From NCBI GenBank assembly GCA_964359435.1, contig CAYHSY010000018.1, positions 1-17,571 on the forward strand: DNA of 17,571 nt, given 5' to 3'. This document shows positions 8,203 to 13,849 of this stretch, piece after piece; the stretch's first letter is position 1; the number at the start of each line of letters is the position of its first letter. The stretch comes from CAYHSY01 sp964359435. GTDB lineage: Bacteria; Patescibacteriota; Minisyncoccia; UBA6257; JAUSGH01. The notes under the pieces are model-generated. The model saw only the letters and a list, made by a program, of their open reading frames with translations, did no database searches and was not told the origin of the DNA. Position numbers and translations under genes: made by a program.

Positions 8203-8781
8203 TCAATCCTCAATTCTTTGGTCAAAGATCGCGCCGGCGATTGTGGCGTAGTCATCAAGTCTCTCGATCGTGATCCGCGTCACAGGCACTCGCCACGCGC
8301 GTCGTTTGATCGCCTCGTCTTCCGCCAAAATAGCCGCTTGTTTTGTCGGGTCGGTGATGCCTCTGTGGCGCATATTGGCAAGGAATTGAGACGGTGTGGG
8401 CATCAGCACTACGATGATGACGGCGAATTGGTTTTTATAGCGCTCGTAGGAGCGTTCGGCCACCTCCGGTACCAGCGGGATGACGCCGTTGCCACTCCGC
8501 AGGATGTCATGGAAATCCTCATCGGCTAAACCGTAGTTTTCTCCGCGGTATTCCACGCTGCTCCATAACTTGTCCTCGGCCAGCATTTTCCCGTATTCTT
8601 CATGCGTGAAGGGTTCACCGTAGGTTCCGATATCCTCTTCATGGAAGGGGTGCGGTCTTGTGGGGCGGGTAGTCCTGCTTCTCACAAACTTCAAGCCCGG
8701 GTTAAGAATCAATCCTTTTTTAGCCAATCCCGTTTTGCCTGAACAGCTGGCGCCCACCAGTATTGTCAATCGGCCTGCCAC
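8203..8781 (-). CDS. Guanylate-kinase-like P-loop nucleotide kinase (divergent)
   Basis: 192-aa P-loop protein with the layout of guanylate kinase, which phosphorylates GMP to GDP. The Walker A motif is G10-A-S-C-S-G-K-T17. The GMP-binding segment appears as S-R-T-T-R-P-T-R-P, and S-S-V-E-Y-R-G-E-N-Y-G-L matches the guanylate kinase (H-G-N-Y-Y-G) region. A lid-like stretch with several Arg follows near residues 150-165. The segment between, where guanylate kinases have D-Y-H-F, is unusual (D-I-G-T-Y-G-E-P-F), so a different nucleotide or phosphate acceptor is possible. The start is GTG at 8781, chosen because GAAGGAG (8790-8796) lies 8 bases upstream. A consensus-like promoter is present. The stop codon is TGA. 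Confidence 0.75.
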   Translation of the reverse strand: MAGRLTILVGASCSGKTGLAKKGLILNPGLKFVRSRTTRPTRPHPFHEEDIGTYGEPFTHEEYGKMLAEDKLWSSVEYRGENYGLADEDFHDILRSGNGVIPLVPEVAERSYERYKNQFAVIIVVLMPTPSQFLANMRHRGITDPTKQAAILAEDEAIKRRAWRVPVTRITIERLDDYATIAGAIFDQRIED

Positions 8782-8834
8782 GGTTTTTTCTCCTTCAAGC
8801 TTCCAAGCCCCGGCGGCTTCAACGTGCTGACGTT

Positions 8835-8863
8835 ATTATACGTCTTTTACCGTTTTGAATCAA
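8835..8863 (-). promoter_or_regulatory. Sigma-70-type promoter of the guanylate-kinase-like gene
   Basis: On the minus strand TTGATT (8863-8858) is followed by a 17-base spacer and a perfect TATAAT (8840-8835). The predicted start is near 8828, giving a leader of about 47 bases that contains a 5-bp hairpin (8805-8819) and then the GAAGGAG ribosome binding site. Confidence 0.7.
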
Positions 8864-8883
8864 GGATATGTTAAAATTATAAT
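8855..8883 (+). promoter_or_regulatory. Sigma-70-type promoter facing the 8885 gene, sharing its -35 with the divergent promoter
   Basis: TTGAAT (8855-8860), a 17-base spacer and TATAAT (8878-8883). Its -35 overlaps that of the minus-strand promoter inside TTGAATCAA (8855-8863). The -10 ends only one base before the ATG at 8885, so a start 6-8 bases downstream would miss the ATG. An alternative extended -10 (TG at 8869-8870, TAAAAT at 8872-8877) would put the start at about 8884 and give a leaderless message. Confidence 0.55.
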
Positions 8884-8884
8884 A

Positions 8885-9910
8885 ATGAAACAGAAGATCA
8901 TATCCTTCGTTTTGGCTGAAGGTCCCGCGGTTAAAAAAGGCGGCGAGGTTTTATCTGTTACGCCTTCGGAGGGCGTGCCGCATTATTTTGGTTCCTCGGT
9001 GCCCAAACAGTTTTTAATCGGCAAAGAAGAACACAAAATTGGGGACATTACCGCGATTTTTAAAATTAAAACTTACGCGCCCGATATTTTGATGATCGAA
9101 GCGGAGGCGGAGGTGACGGATATTTTCGGAGAAGCCGTCTTCGATTTTCGCACGGCCCTTGTCGCGGAATGCCATAAGGTGAGTAAACGCCATGGCGGCC
9201 GTTATGATATGAGCGAGGAATATTCCATTGCCGTTGTGTCCGATTACGAAGGCGACCCCGATCAATTTTTGAAAGAAAGCGCCATGATTGCTCGATTCCT
9301 CAAATCGGAGAAGTGGCCCCTGGACGAAGATGAGGTTGAGCGCACGCTGTCCTCCCAGCTTAAATACTCTAAAAATGAATTGATCATCGTGGATTGGGAC
9401 GGCACCTTTGTTTTCGATCCGTATGGGGAGGAATACGGGCCTATCGTGGAATTGTTGCAAATTACTAACTTGCAGCTGCTCCGTTACCGCATGTTGGATT
9501 TGGAGTTGGACGCACGCTTGAAAAAGATCGGCAAGATTGTCCAGGCGCAGGCGACCAAGGTGGAAATTTTAAAAACCAAAGAAATTACGCAGGCGTTCAA
9601 AGATGTCATCGGGGCCCGCGCCCGTTCCATTGCGGAATTTGAAGCCATTGATCGCGACATAAAACTCATCGGAGAATGGTATCTGGCCCGGGTTTATGAT
9701 TTGGCCGCGGAGCGCCTGGGCCTCGTTGGATGGAAGGAAACGGTTAAAGAAAAGCTGGATTCTTTGGAAGATGTTTATTCTATCGTCGCCGAAAATTTCA
9801 GCATGTCGCGCGTGACTTATCTGGAGTTCATTCAGATTATTTTATTTTTCATCTTGCAGCTTGGCTGGTTTGTTTTAATCGGCTTGGAAATCTGGTATTA
9901 CACAAAATAG
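8885..9910 (+). CDS. Unknown protein with C-terminal membrane anchor
   Basis: I do not recognise this 341-aa protein with confidence. The first ~120 residues look like a beta-rich domain (S-F-V-L-A-E-G onward). A central motif L-I-I-V-D-W-D-G-T-F-V-F-D-P is followed by a long helical, probably coiled-coil stretch (L-Q-L-L-R-Y-R-M-L-D-L-E-L-D-A-R-L, then about 90 charged residues). A single hydrophobic helix lies near the C-terminus (about residues 315-337) with only a few residues after it. Such a layout, a soluble body and a tail anchor, recalls RMD1/DUF155 (RMND1-type) proteins, but this is a weak resemblance. ATG at 8885 is chosen over a TTG at 8855, which lies inside the promoter. There is no Shine-Dalgarno sequence. 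A histidine-kinase-like gene starts 20 bases downstream, so the two may be co-transcribed. Confidence 0.65.
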   Translation: MKQKIISFVLAEGPAVKKGGEVLSVTPSEGVPHYFGSSVPKQFLIGKEEHKIGDITAIFKIKTYAPDILMIEAEAEVTDIFGEAVFDFRTALVAECHKVSKRHGGRYDMSEEYSIAVVSDYEGDPDQFLKESAMIARFLKSEKWPLDEDEVERTLSSQLKYSKNELIIVDWDGTFVFDPYGEEYGPIVELLQITNLQLLRYRMLDLELDARLKKIGKIVQAQATKVEILKTKEITQAFKDVIGARARSIAEFEAIDRDIKLIGEWYLARVYDLAAERLGLVGWKETVKEKLDSLEDVYSIVAENFSMSRVTYLEFIQIILFFILQLGWFVLIGLEIWYYTK

Positions 9911-9930
9911 TCGGATCGCCTGATTTTTCT

Positions 9931-11217
9931 ATGAATATCCCATCTGAAAACGATGGCTTTGAAAAAGTGCATCCAATTTATCTGGTTTTGGAATCCAGTT
10001 TGAAGGAGCGCCTCCGCCTCGATGCGTCCGGCGCGCGGAAATCCGTTAAGCCGGCGGGAGGCGCACCGGCAGTTTCGATTGAGGCCAAATACGAGGCGTT
10101 GGCAGAGGGCCTCGCGGAAGGACTTTTGGAACTTGATGGTCGCGGGCGGATTGTTTTCGCGAATCAAGCGGCGTTGATGATGTTTGGGGGCCGGCGGGAA
10201 GAGTTGCTTGGCCGGTTTTATACGGATGTTCTTTTTTTGGAGGACGAGAGTGGCGCGCCGGTTGCGGCTAAAGATCAGCCCATTTATCAAGCGCTTTATT
10301 TGGGACGCCGGTCCGGTACGAGGCCCATTGATCGATATTTTGTTAGCCGTCTTGACGGCGGCAAGTTTAGGGCGGCTATCTTTGCAAACCCGCTCGCTGT
10401 GGGCCGCGAGACGGTCGGCGCGTTGGTTATTTTGCGTGATATCGCCAAAGGGGAAAGCTCCGATAAGCCAGAAATGGAATTTGCATCTTTGGCATCGCGC
10501 CAGCTCCGGTCGCCGCTCTCGGCGATCAATTGGTACGTTGAATTGCTCTTGGAGCGCGGCGCGTCCAAGTTGGCGCCGACTGAAAGGTATTATTTTAATG
10601 AGGTATATCGCGGTGGTAAAAAAATGGGCAGATTGGTTTCGGAACTGCTCAACTCTTCACGGCTCGAATCGGGTGATTTTGCCGTAGAGCCCCGATTGAT
10701 TGAGGTCGCGCCGCTCATACGGCAGATTATCGAAGATAAGGCGAAGCAAATAAAGAATAAAAAAATTAAATTGGCGGCTAAGTTTTTACCGATGAAAAAA
10801 ATTAATTTGGACGCGCGGCTTTTCCGCACAATCGTAGAAAATCTTTTAAGCAACGCCGTCAAATATTCGCTTACGGATGGGCGCGTGGAGATTGTCTCCG
10901 GCGCGCGCCGGGCGGGGTCGGAGTTGGGCGGCAGGATAATCCCCGAAGAATCATTTTTCATCAGCATCAAAGATAGCGGTTTGGGCATTCCCGATGGTAG
11001 AAAAGATAGGATATTCACCAAGTTCTTTCGGGCTGATAACGCGATGGCGGCGGATGCGGACGGCACGGGGTTGGGTTTGTATAACGCAAAGATGATTATT
11101 GAATATGCCCGCGGCATGATTTGGTTCGAGTCAAAAGAAAATAAGGGCGCCACTTTTTATGCGACCATGCCCATGCTGGGTATGGAACCAAGCCCCGGCT
11201 CGAAGAGATTAGAATGA
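9931..11217 (+). CDS. Soluble PAS-domain histidine-kinase-like protein lacking the phosphoacceptor His
   Basis: 428 aa with no membrane helix. A PAS domain spans roughly 50-170 (Y-E-A-L-A-E-G-L-A-E-G-L-L-E-L-D to V-I-L-R-D-I), then a HisKA-like dimerisation helix pair (about 180-245) and an HATPase domain (about 265-420). The ATPase boxes look intact: N304-L-L-S-N-A-V-K-Y-S, D348-S-G-L-G-I-P, I-F-T-K-F-F-R-A-D and G378-T-G-L-G-L. The H-box, normally S-H-E/Q-L-R-T/S-P-L, reads S-R190-Q-L-R-S-P-L; Arg is encoded by CGC at 10498-10500, one base from the His codon CAC. Autophosphorylation at the usual site is therefore not possible. No response regulator is adjacent. The stop is TGA. It could be a pseudokinase partner or a recent inactivating change. 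Confidence 0.85.
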   Translation: MNIPSENDGFEKVHPIYLVLESSLKERLRLDASGARKSVKPAGGAPAVSIEAKYEALAEGLAEGLLELDGRGRIVFANQAALMMFGGRREELLGRFYTDVLFLEDESGAPVAAKDQPIYQALYLGRRSGTRPIDRYFVSRLDGGKFRAAIFANPLAVGRETVGALVILRDIAKGESSDKPEMEFASLASRQLRSPLSAINWYVELLLERGASKLAPTERYYFNEVYRGGKKMGRLVSELLNSSRLESGDFAVEPRLIEVAPLIRQIIEDKAKQIKNKKIKLAAKFLPMKKINLDARLFRTIVENLLSNAVKYSLTDGRVEIVSGARRAGSELGGRIIPEESFFISIKDSGLGIPDGRKDRIFTKFFRADNAMAADADGTGLGLYNAKMIIEYARGMIWFESKENKGATFYATMPMLGMEPSPGSKRLE

Positions 11218-11335
11218 TCACTTATGGGTGATTCTTGCAGTTTAACCGTTGGGGCTGTAAGATGAGGGGTAGATAAATTTTCATCATATGTCTAAGAATT
11301 GGGCCTATGGTTCAGTGGTAGAACACGGCATTTCT

Positions 11336-11350
11336 CGCCCCGTTAGAAAT
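11336..11350 (+). repeat. Left arm of a 15-bp perfect inverted repeat flanking tRNA-Ala
   Basis: CGCCCCGTTAGAAAT is the exact reverse complement of 11433-11447. It starts 5 bases after the outer anticodon-stem strand and is separated from tRNA-Ala by GTTAATAA. The pairing can extend outward by a T-G and a C-G pair. Confidence 0.9.
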
Positions 11351-11358
11351 GTTAATAA

Positions 11359-11432
11359 GGGCTCGTAGTATAGTGGTAATACGCCGCATTCGCATTGCGG
11401 AGACACGAGTTCGATTCTCGTCGAGTCCACCA
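11359..11432 (+). tRNA. tRNA-Ala(CGC)
   Basis: Complete cloverleaf with encoded CCA. Acceptor GGGCTCG (11359-11365) pairs with CGAGTCC (11422-11428), including the G3-U70 pair that marks alanine tRNAs. The D-arm is GTAT-AGTGGTA-ATAC, the anticodon arm CCGCA-TTCGCAT-TGCGG with anticodon CGC at 11391-11393 (reads GCG), the variable loop AGAC, and the T-arm ACGAG-TTCGATT-CTCGT is perfect. The discriminator is A and CCA occupies 11430-11432, directly touching the right inverted repeat. Identity by both anticodon and G3-U70 is strong. The gene lies inside another tRNA-like sequence. Confidence 0.93.
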
Positions 11433-11447
11433 ATTTCTAACGGGGCG
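11433..11447 (+). repeat. Right arm of the 15-bp inverted repeat flanking tRNA-Ala
   Basis: ATTTCTAACGGGGCG begins at the base right after the CCA of tRNA-Ala and is the exact reverse complement of 11336-11350. Its first six bases, ATTTCT, also occur directly at 11330-11335 just outside the left arm. Confidence 0.9.
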
Positions 11448-11487
11448 GGTTGTCGGGACACCGGTTCGATTCCAGTTAGGTTCCACC

Positions 11488-11612
11488 GCAAGATGGTGAA
11501 AATTTCAGCGCGGAGCGACGTCGTCGCCGAAGGGGATGGCGATCATATGACTCGCGCGTGTTTTTTTGTTATATTTATGGAAGAATAAATCATTATTACT
11601 ATTTTTATAAAT
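11488..11612. other. Intergenic stretch without a clear gene
   Basis: I see no convincing gene here. A 31-codon frame from the ATG at 11493 ends at 11588, but it has no recognisable features. A short GCGAC-GTC-GTCGC hairpin lies at 11513-11525 and a run of seven T at about 11562-11568; together they are not a clear terminator. TATAAA sits just before the SET gene's ATG. Confidence 0.4.
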
Positions 11613-12242
11613 ATGGAACGAATGACCTCGGGGCGGGAGCCGGTAGCACCGGACAGCGAGAACAAGGATGCGTATAATGCGTGGATAGAGGAGATGCGTA
11701 TGCGCGATTTGGAGAAAGAAAAGGAAAATTATGAAGTGAGACAGAGTGAGATTGAGGGAAGCGGGTGGTTTGCCAAGAAAAATTATGCCATAGGCGAAAA
11801 GATATCCCATTATATCGTCGGGCGTTATGAGGACGTCCGGCGCGGGGATGCCATCGAAGAAGGTTCGGAGTTCGATCATGGCGCGGTGCAGTGCGGCGTG
11901 ACGGAAGACGGGGACGCGCTTTATATCGGTGTGCCCCATTCTCCCCGCAGATTTATCAACCATTCCTGTGAACCCAATGCGGGGATTCAACGGGCGGCGC
12001 GGCCCGAAGGCGGCTGGGATTCTTTCATTATTGCCATACGGGAGGTCAATCCCGGCGATGAAGTGACGTTGGATTATTCCACGACCCAGTTGGATCATTG
12101 GCAAATGGAAGGTTGCAAATGCGGAAAACCGGCGTGCCGTGGCATGATCACCGATTTTGGACGCATTGCTCCCGGATTGCAGGAAAAATATATTCGGCTT
12201 GGCATCATTCCTAAATGGATGTCGGATGCGGTGCAAAAATAA
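11613..12242 (+). CDS. SET-domain protein (lysine methyltransferase-like) with post-SET zinc motif
   Basis: 209-aa cytosolic protein. After a charged N-terminal helix (about residues 1-42), a SET domain runs from G-S-G-W-F-A-K-K-N-Y-A-I-G-E (cofactor-binding start) to R-F-I-N116-H-S-C119-E-P-N, the hallmark N-H-S-C motif, and G-D-E-V-T-L-D-Y-S with the catalytic-site Tyr. A post-SET cluster C168-K-C170-G-K-P-A-C175 can complete a zinc site with C119, as in SET lysine methyltransferases. The substrate is unknown; ribosomal or translation proteins are candidates by analogy only. There is no Shine-Dalgarno sequence; ATG at 11622 is an alternative start. The gene is followed by a strong terminator. 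Confidence 0.85.
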   Translation: MERMTSGREPVAPDSENKDAYNAWIEEMRMRDLEKEKENYEVRQSEIEGSGWFAKKNYAIGEKISHYIVGRYEDVRRGDAIEEGSEFDHGAVQCGVTEDGDALYIGVPHSPRRFINHSCEPNAGIQRAARPEGGWDSFIIAIREVNPGDEVTLDYSTTQLDHWQMEGCKCGKPACRGMITDFGRIAPGLQEKYIRLGIIPKWMSDAVQK

Positions 12243-12290
12243 CGCGGGGTTTATTCCATAGATAAAACAATCGAATAAATCGCACCGCGT
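12242..12290 (+). other. Two-part stem in the 3' region of the SET gene
   Basis: ACGCGG (12242-12247) pairs with CCGCGT (12285-12290), and inside it TTTATTC (12250-12256) pairs with GAATAAA (12273-12279). No T-tract follows, so this may be a 3'-end stabilising structure upstream of the true terminator. Role unknown. Confidence 0.35.
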
Positions 12291-12296
12291 CAGGCC

Positions 12297-12338
12297 AACG
12301 GCTCAACGGGAAAGCCCGTTGAGCCGTTTGGGGTTTTT
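12297..12338 (+). terminator. Strong Rho-independent terminator after the SET gene
   Basis: A perfect 14-bp stem (AACGGCTCAACGGG at 12297-12310 with its complement at 12315-12328), loop AAAG, then TGGGG and five T. The T run starts a few bases late, but the stem is very strong. Confidence 0.85.
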
Positions 12339-12357
12339 GGCGTGTTATATATGGTAT

Positions 12358-12669
12358 ATGAAAAATATATCCTTATTCCTGAGAAGTTTCCTGAGCGCGG
12401 CGGGTACGTTTGTATATATTTTTGGCGTGGCGTGGGGGATGTCGCATGCCGAGCGTATTTTTGGTCCGGAGGAGAATCTTTTGATACCTCTGTTTATGCT
12501 TTTGCTGTTCGTCATCTCGGCGGCAACAACCGGCTTCCTGGTTTTAGGAAAACCCATTTTGCTTTATTGGGATGGCGCCAAAAAACAGGCGCTTATTTTA
12601 CTTTTCGCTACGCTCGGCTGGCTTTTCGCTTTTTTGTGCGTTGTCGCCGCGGGCTTGATTTTGATATAA
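12358..12669 (+). CDS. Small membrane protein, unknown function
   Basis: 103-aa protein with three hydrophobic helices: about residues 6-26, 40-62 and 77-101. A loop with H-A-E-R-I-F-G-P-E-E-N follows the first helix. The family is not recognised. The ATG at 12358 (M-K-N-I-S-L-F) is chosen over a TTG at 12319 because the latter lies inside the terminator stem. The ATG is preceded by TTATATATGGTAT with no Shine-Dalgarno. It is separated by 81 bases from the next gene, with no visible terminator. Confidence 0.6.
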   Translation: MKNISLFLRSFLSAAGTFVYIFGVAWGMSHAERIFGPEENLLIPLFMLLLFVISAATTGFLVLGKPILLYWDGAKKQALILLFATLGWLFAFLCVVAAGLILI

Positions 12670-12750
12670 TTAGGAATAGATGATTAAAGAATCGAAAGGT
12701 CGCGCATTTCTCGGTAATTTATTGTAAAAATTTTAAATCTTTATAATTTT

Positions 12751-12999
12751 ATGAAACACGCATCAAAAGTGGGTATTTTGTTGGTTATTTTGTATATCAT
12801 CTGCCTCGCGTATAAATTTATTATTTCTGATCCCTCGGTCGCGCAACTCCATCTCTTATTGTTAGAACTTTCGCTTCCAGGATTTACCGGTTTCACGATT
12901 GGCAGTATTATTTGGGGAGGCGTACTGGCGTTTATTTACGGTTTCGCCGGCTCCCGCGTTTTTCATGTTTTGCATCGGAATTGTTGCGAACCGAAATAA
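12751..12999 (+). CDS. Small two-helix membrane protein, unknown function
   Basis: 82 aa with two hydrophobic segments (about residues 6-25 and 44-70) and a C-terminal H-R-N-C-C-E-P-K containing a Cys pair. The G-S-I-I-W-G-G-V-L-A-F-I-Y-G-F stretch is typical of small two-helix proteins common in these lineages, but I cannot name a family. TATAAT (12742-12747) ends three bases before the ATG and no Shine-Dalgarno exists. The next gene starts three bases after the stop, so these form an operon. Confidence 0.6.
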   Translation: MKHASKVGILLVILYIICLAYKFIISDPSVAQLHLLLLELSLPGFTGFTIGSIIWGGVLAFIYGFAGSRVFHVLHRNCCEPK

Positions 13000-13002
13000 A
13001 AT

Positions 13003-13683
13003 ATGCGGAAAAATCTTAATCTTTTTGAAAGAGTTATCCGTTTGCTGATGGGTTTCCTGTTGGTGTTTTCCGCTCTGGTGTTCTTTGAGAATACCGTCGC
13101 CAAAGTTGCCATTGCGCTTTTCGGTGCCTTTTCTTTCTTTGAGGCGGCCTCCGGTTTTTGTCTGCTTTACCAGCGCTTGGGTCTGCGGGATCACAAAAAT
13201 TATTTAAGCGCGGAAGCCGCCTATCTCATGGCTGCGGTTGGTGCGCAGGTTGTTCTTAGTTACGAATGGCTTTCGGCCGGTTGGGAAAAAATTATTAACC
13301 CGGCCTTCGTCGGCGACATGGGCAAGACACTGGGCTATTTTGCCGGCCAGAACCCCTTTGGCTGGTATAAAAGTTTTTTGACCGGTTTCGCGGCGCAAAA
13401 TTCGGCTTTGTTCGGCTATTTGGTGGCTTGGGGTGAGTTTGCCATTGGGCTCGGTCTGTTGGTCGGGGCTTTTGTATATGCCTTTGCCGCTCGGGACGGG
13501 TTGAAGCGCGCGGCTTTGGGTGTGTCTATTTTGGCGCTTTTAGGCGGGTTGGTGATGAATGCCAATTTCTATCTGGCCGCCGGGTGGACCGGCCCGGGTA
13601 CGCACGGCATCAATGTTGTCATGTTTTGGCTGCAAGCTATCCTGTTTTATGTCTGGTTGAACCTGGCTTTGTCGCGGAAATAA
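13003..13683 (+). CDS. DUF2892-DoxX-like fusion membrane protein
   Basis: 226-aa polytopic membrane protein made of two parts. Residues 1-60 resemble the DUF2892/YgaP-type transmembrane module (F-E-R-V-I-R-L-L-M-G-F-L-L then F-E-A-A-S-G-F-C-L-L-Y-Q-R-L-G). Residues about 70-226 resemble DoxX/DoxD-type quinone-linked membrane subunits, with Y-E-W-L-S-A-G-W-E-K-I, N-P-F-G-W-Y, V-A-W-G-E-F-A-I-G-L-G-L-L and N-A-N-F-Y-L-A-A-G-W. Usually these are separate proteins. A role in membrane redox or sulfur/thiol chemistry is suggested only by the families. It starts 3 bases after the 82-aa gene and ends one base before the 49-aa gene, so translation of the three is probably coupled. Confidence 0.75.
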   Translation: MRKNLNLFERVIRLLMGFLLVFSALVFFENTVAKVAIALFGAFSFFEAASGFCLLYQRLGLRDHKNYLSAEAAYLMAAVGAQVVLSYEWLSAGWEKIINPAFVGDMGKTLGYFAGQNPFGWYKSFLTGFAAQNSALFGYLVAWGEFAIGLGLLVGAFVYAFAARDGLKRAALGVSILALLGGLVMNANFYLAAGWTGPGTHGINVVMFWLQAILFYVWLNLALSRK

Positions 13684-13684
13684 A

Positions 13685-13834
13685 ATGATCAAAAAAATTA
13701 AGAGCCGATACGTCGTGCTTTCGGAGACTACCGGGCGTAAATTTGGGACTTATAAAACTTTAAAAGAGGCGAAAGTGCGTTTGCGGCAAGTTGAGTTTTT
13801 TAAGCACAGGAGCCGCCTTAAAAGGGTAGGTTAA
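13685..13834 (+). CDS. 49-residue basic protein, unknown function
   Basis: A short gene starting one base after the previous stop. The product is lysine- and arginine-rich, beginning M-I-K-K-I-K-S-R-Y-V-V-L-S and continuing G-R-K-F-G-T-Y-K-T-L-K-E-A-K-x-R-L-R-Q-V-E-F-F-K-H-R. The beta-strand/beta-strand/helix pattern (Y-V-V-L-S, G-x-x-F-G-x-Y, then an amphipathic E-A-K-x-R-L-x-Q helix) is like small proteins that often occur in Parcubacteria-type genomes and in phages; I infer a real gene from this pattern and from the tight spacing. A nucleic-acid-binding role is possible from charge alone. It runs into the next gene with a 15-base gap. Confidence 0.65.
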   Translation: MIKKIKSRYVVLSETTGRKFGTYKTLKEAKVRLRQVEFFKHRSRLKRVG

Positions 13835-13849
13835 GAAATATAAAATAAT

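Larger units (their letters stand above)
11301..11487 (+). ncRNA. tRNA-like gene interrupted in its anticodon loop by another tRNA
   Basis: The left half (11301-11335) folds as the 5' half of a tRNA: acceptor GGGCCTA, linker TG, D-arm GTTC-AGTGGTA-GAAC, A26, then anticodon-stem strand CGGCA (11326-11330) and TTTCT. The right half (11448-11487) supplies GGT, the matching strand TGTCG (11451-11455, one G-T pair), variable loop GGAC, T-arm ACCGG-TTCGATT-CCAGT with one C-A mismatch, and acceptor strand TAGGTTC. Between them lie a 15-bp inverted repeat and a whole tRNA-Ala. Depending on the junction, a 7-base loop would carry TGG, TCG or TCT as anticodon, with a 113-base insert in each case. The 3' end reads CACCG and not N-CCA. 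It could be an intron-bearing tRNA, a structured RNA, or a decayed tRNA. Confidence 0.6.

Noticed and set aside
11334..11447. Group I intron in a tRNA anticodon loop
   Set aside because: The insert is about 113 bases and nearly all of it is the tRNA-Ala plus the inverted repeat; there is no room for the group I core.
11301..11487. tmRNA (ssrA), because Ala-like tRNA ends enclose an insert
   Set aside because: tmRNA lacks a D-stem and has a tag-peptide frame ending in a stop plus several pseudoknots over about 350 bases. Here the outer halves have full D- and anticodon stems and the insert is a tRNA.
11349..11588. 79-residue open frame across the tRNA-Ala
   Set aside because: It is an in-frame reading of the tRNA and its flanks, with no protein features.
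12319..12357. Upstream start for the 103-aa membrane protein
   Set aside because: The TTG lies within the terminator stem of the SET gene; the ATG at 12358 starts a normal membrane helix.
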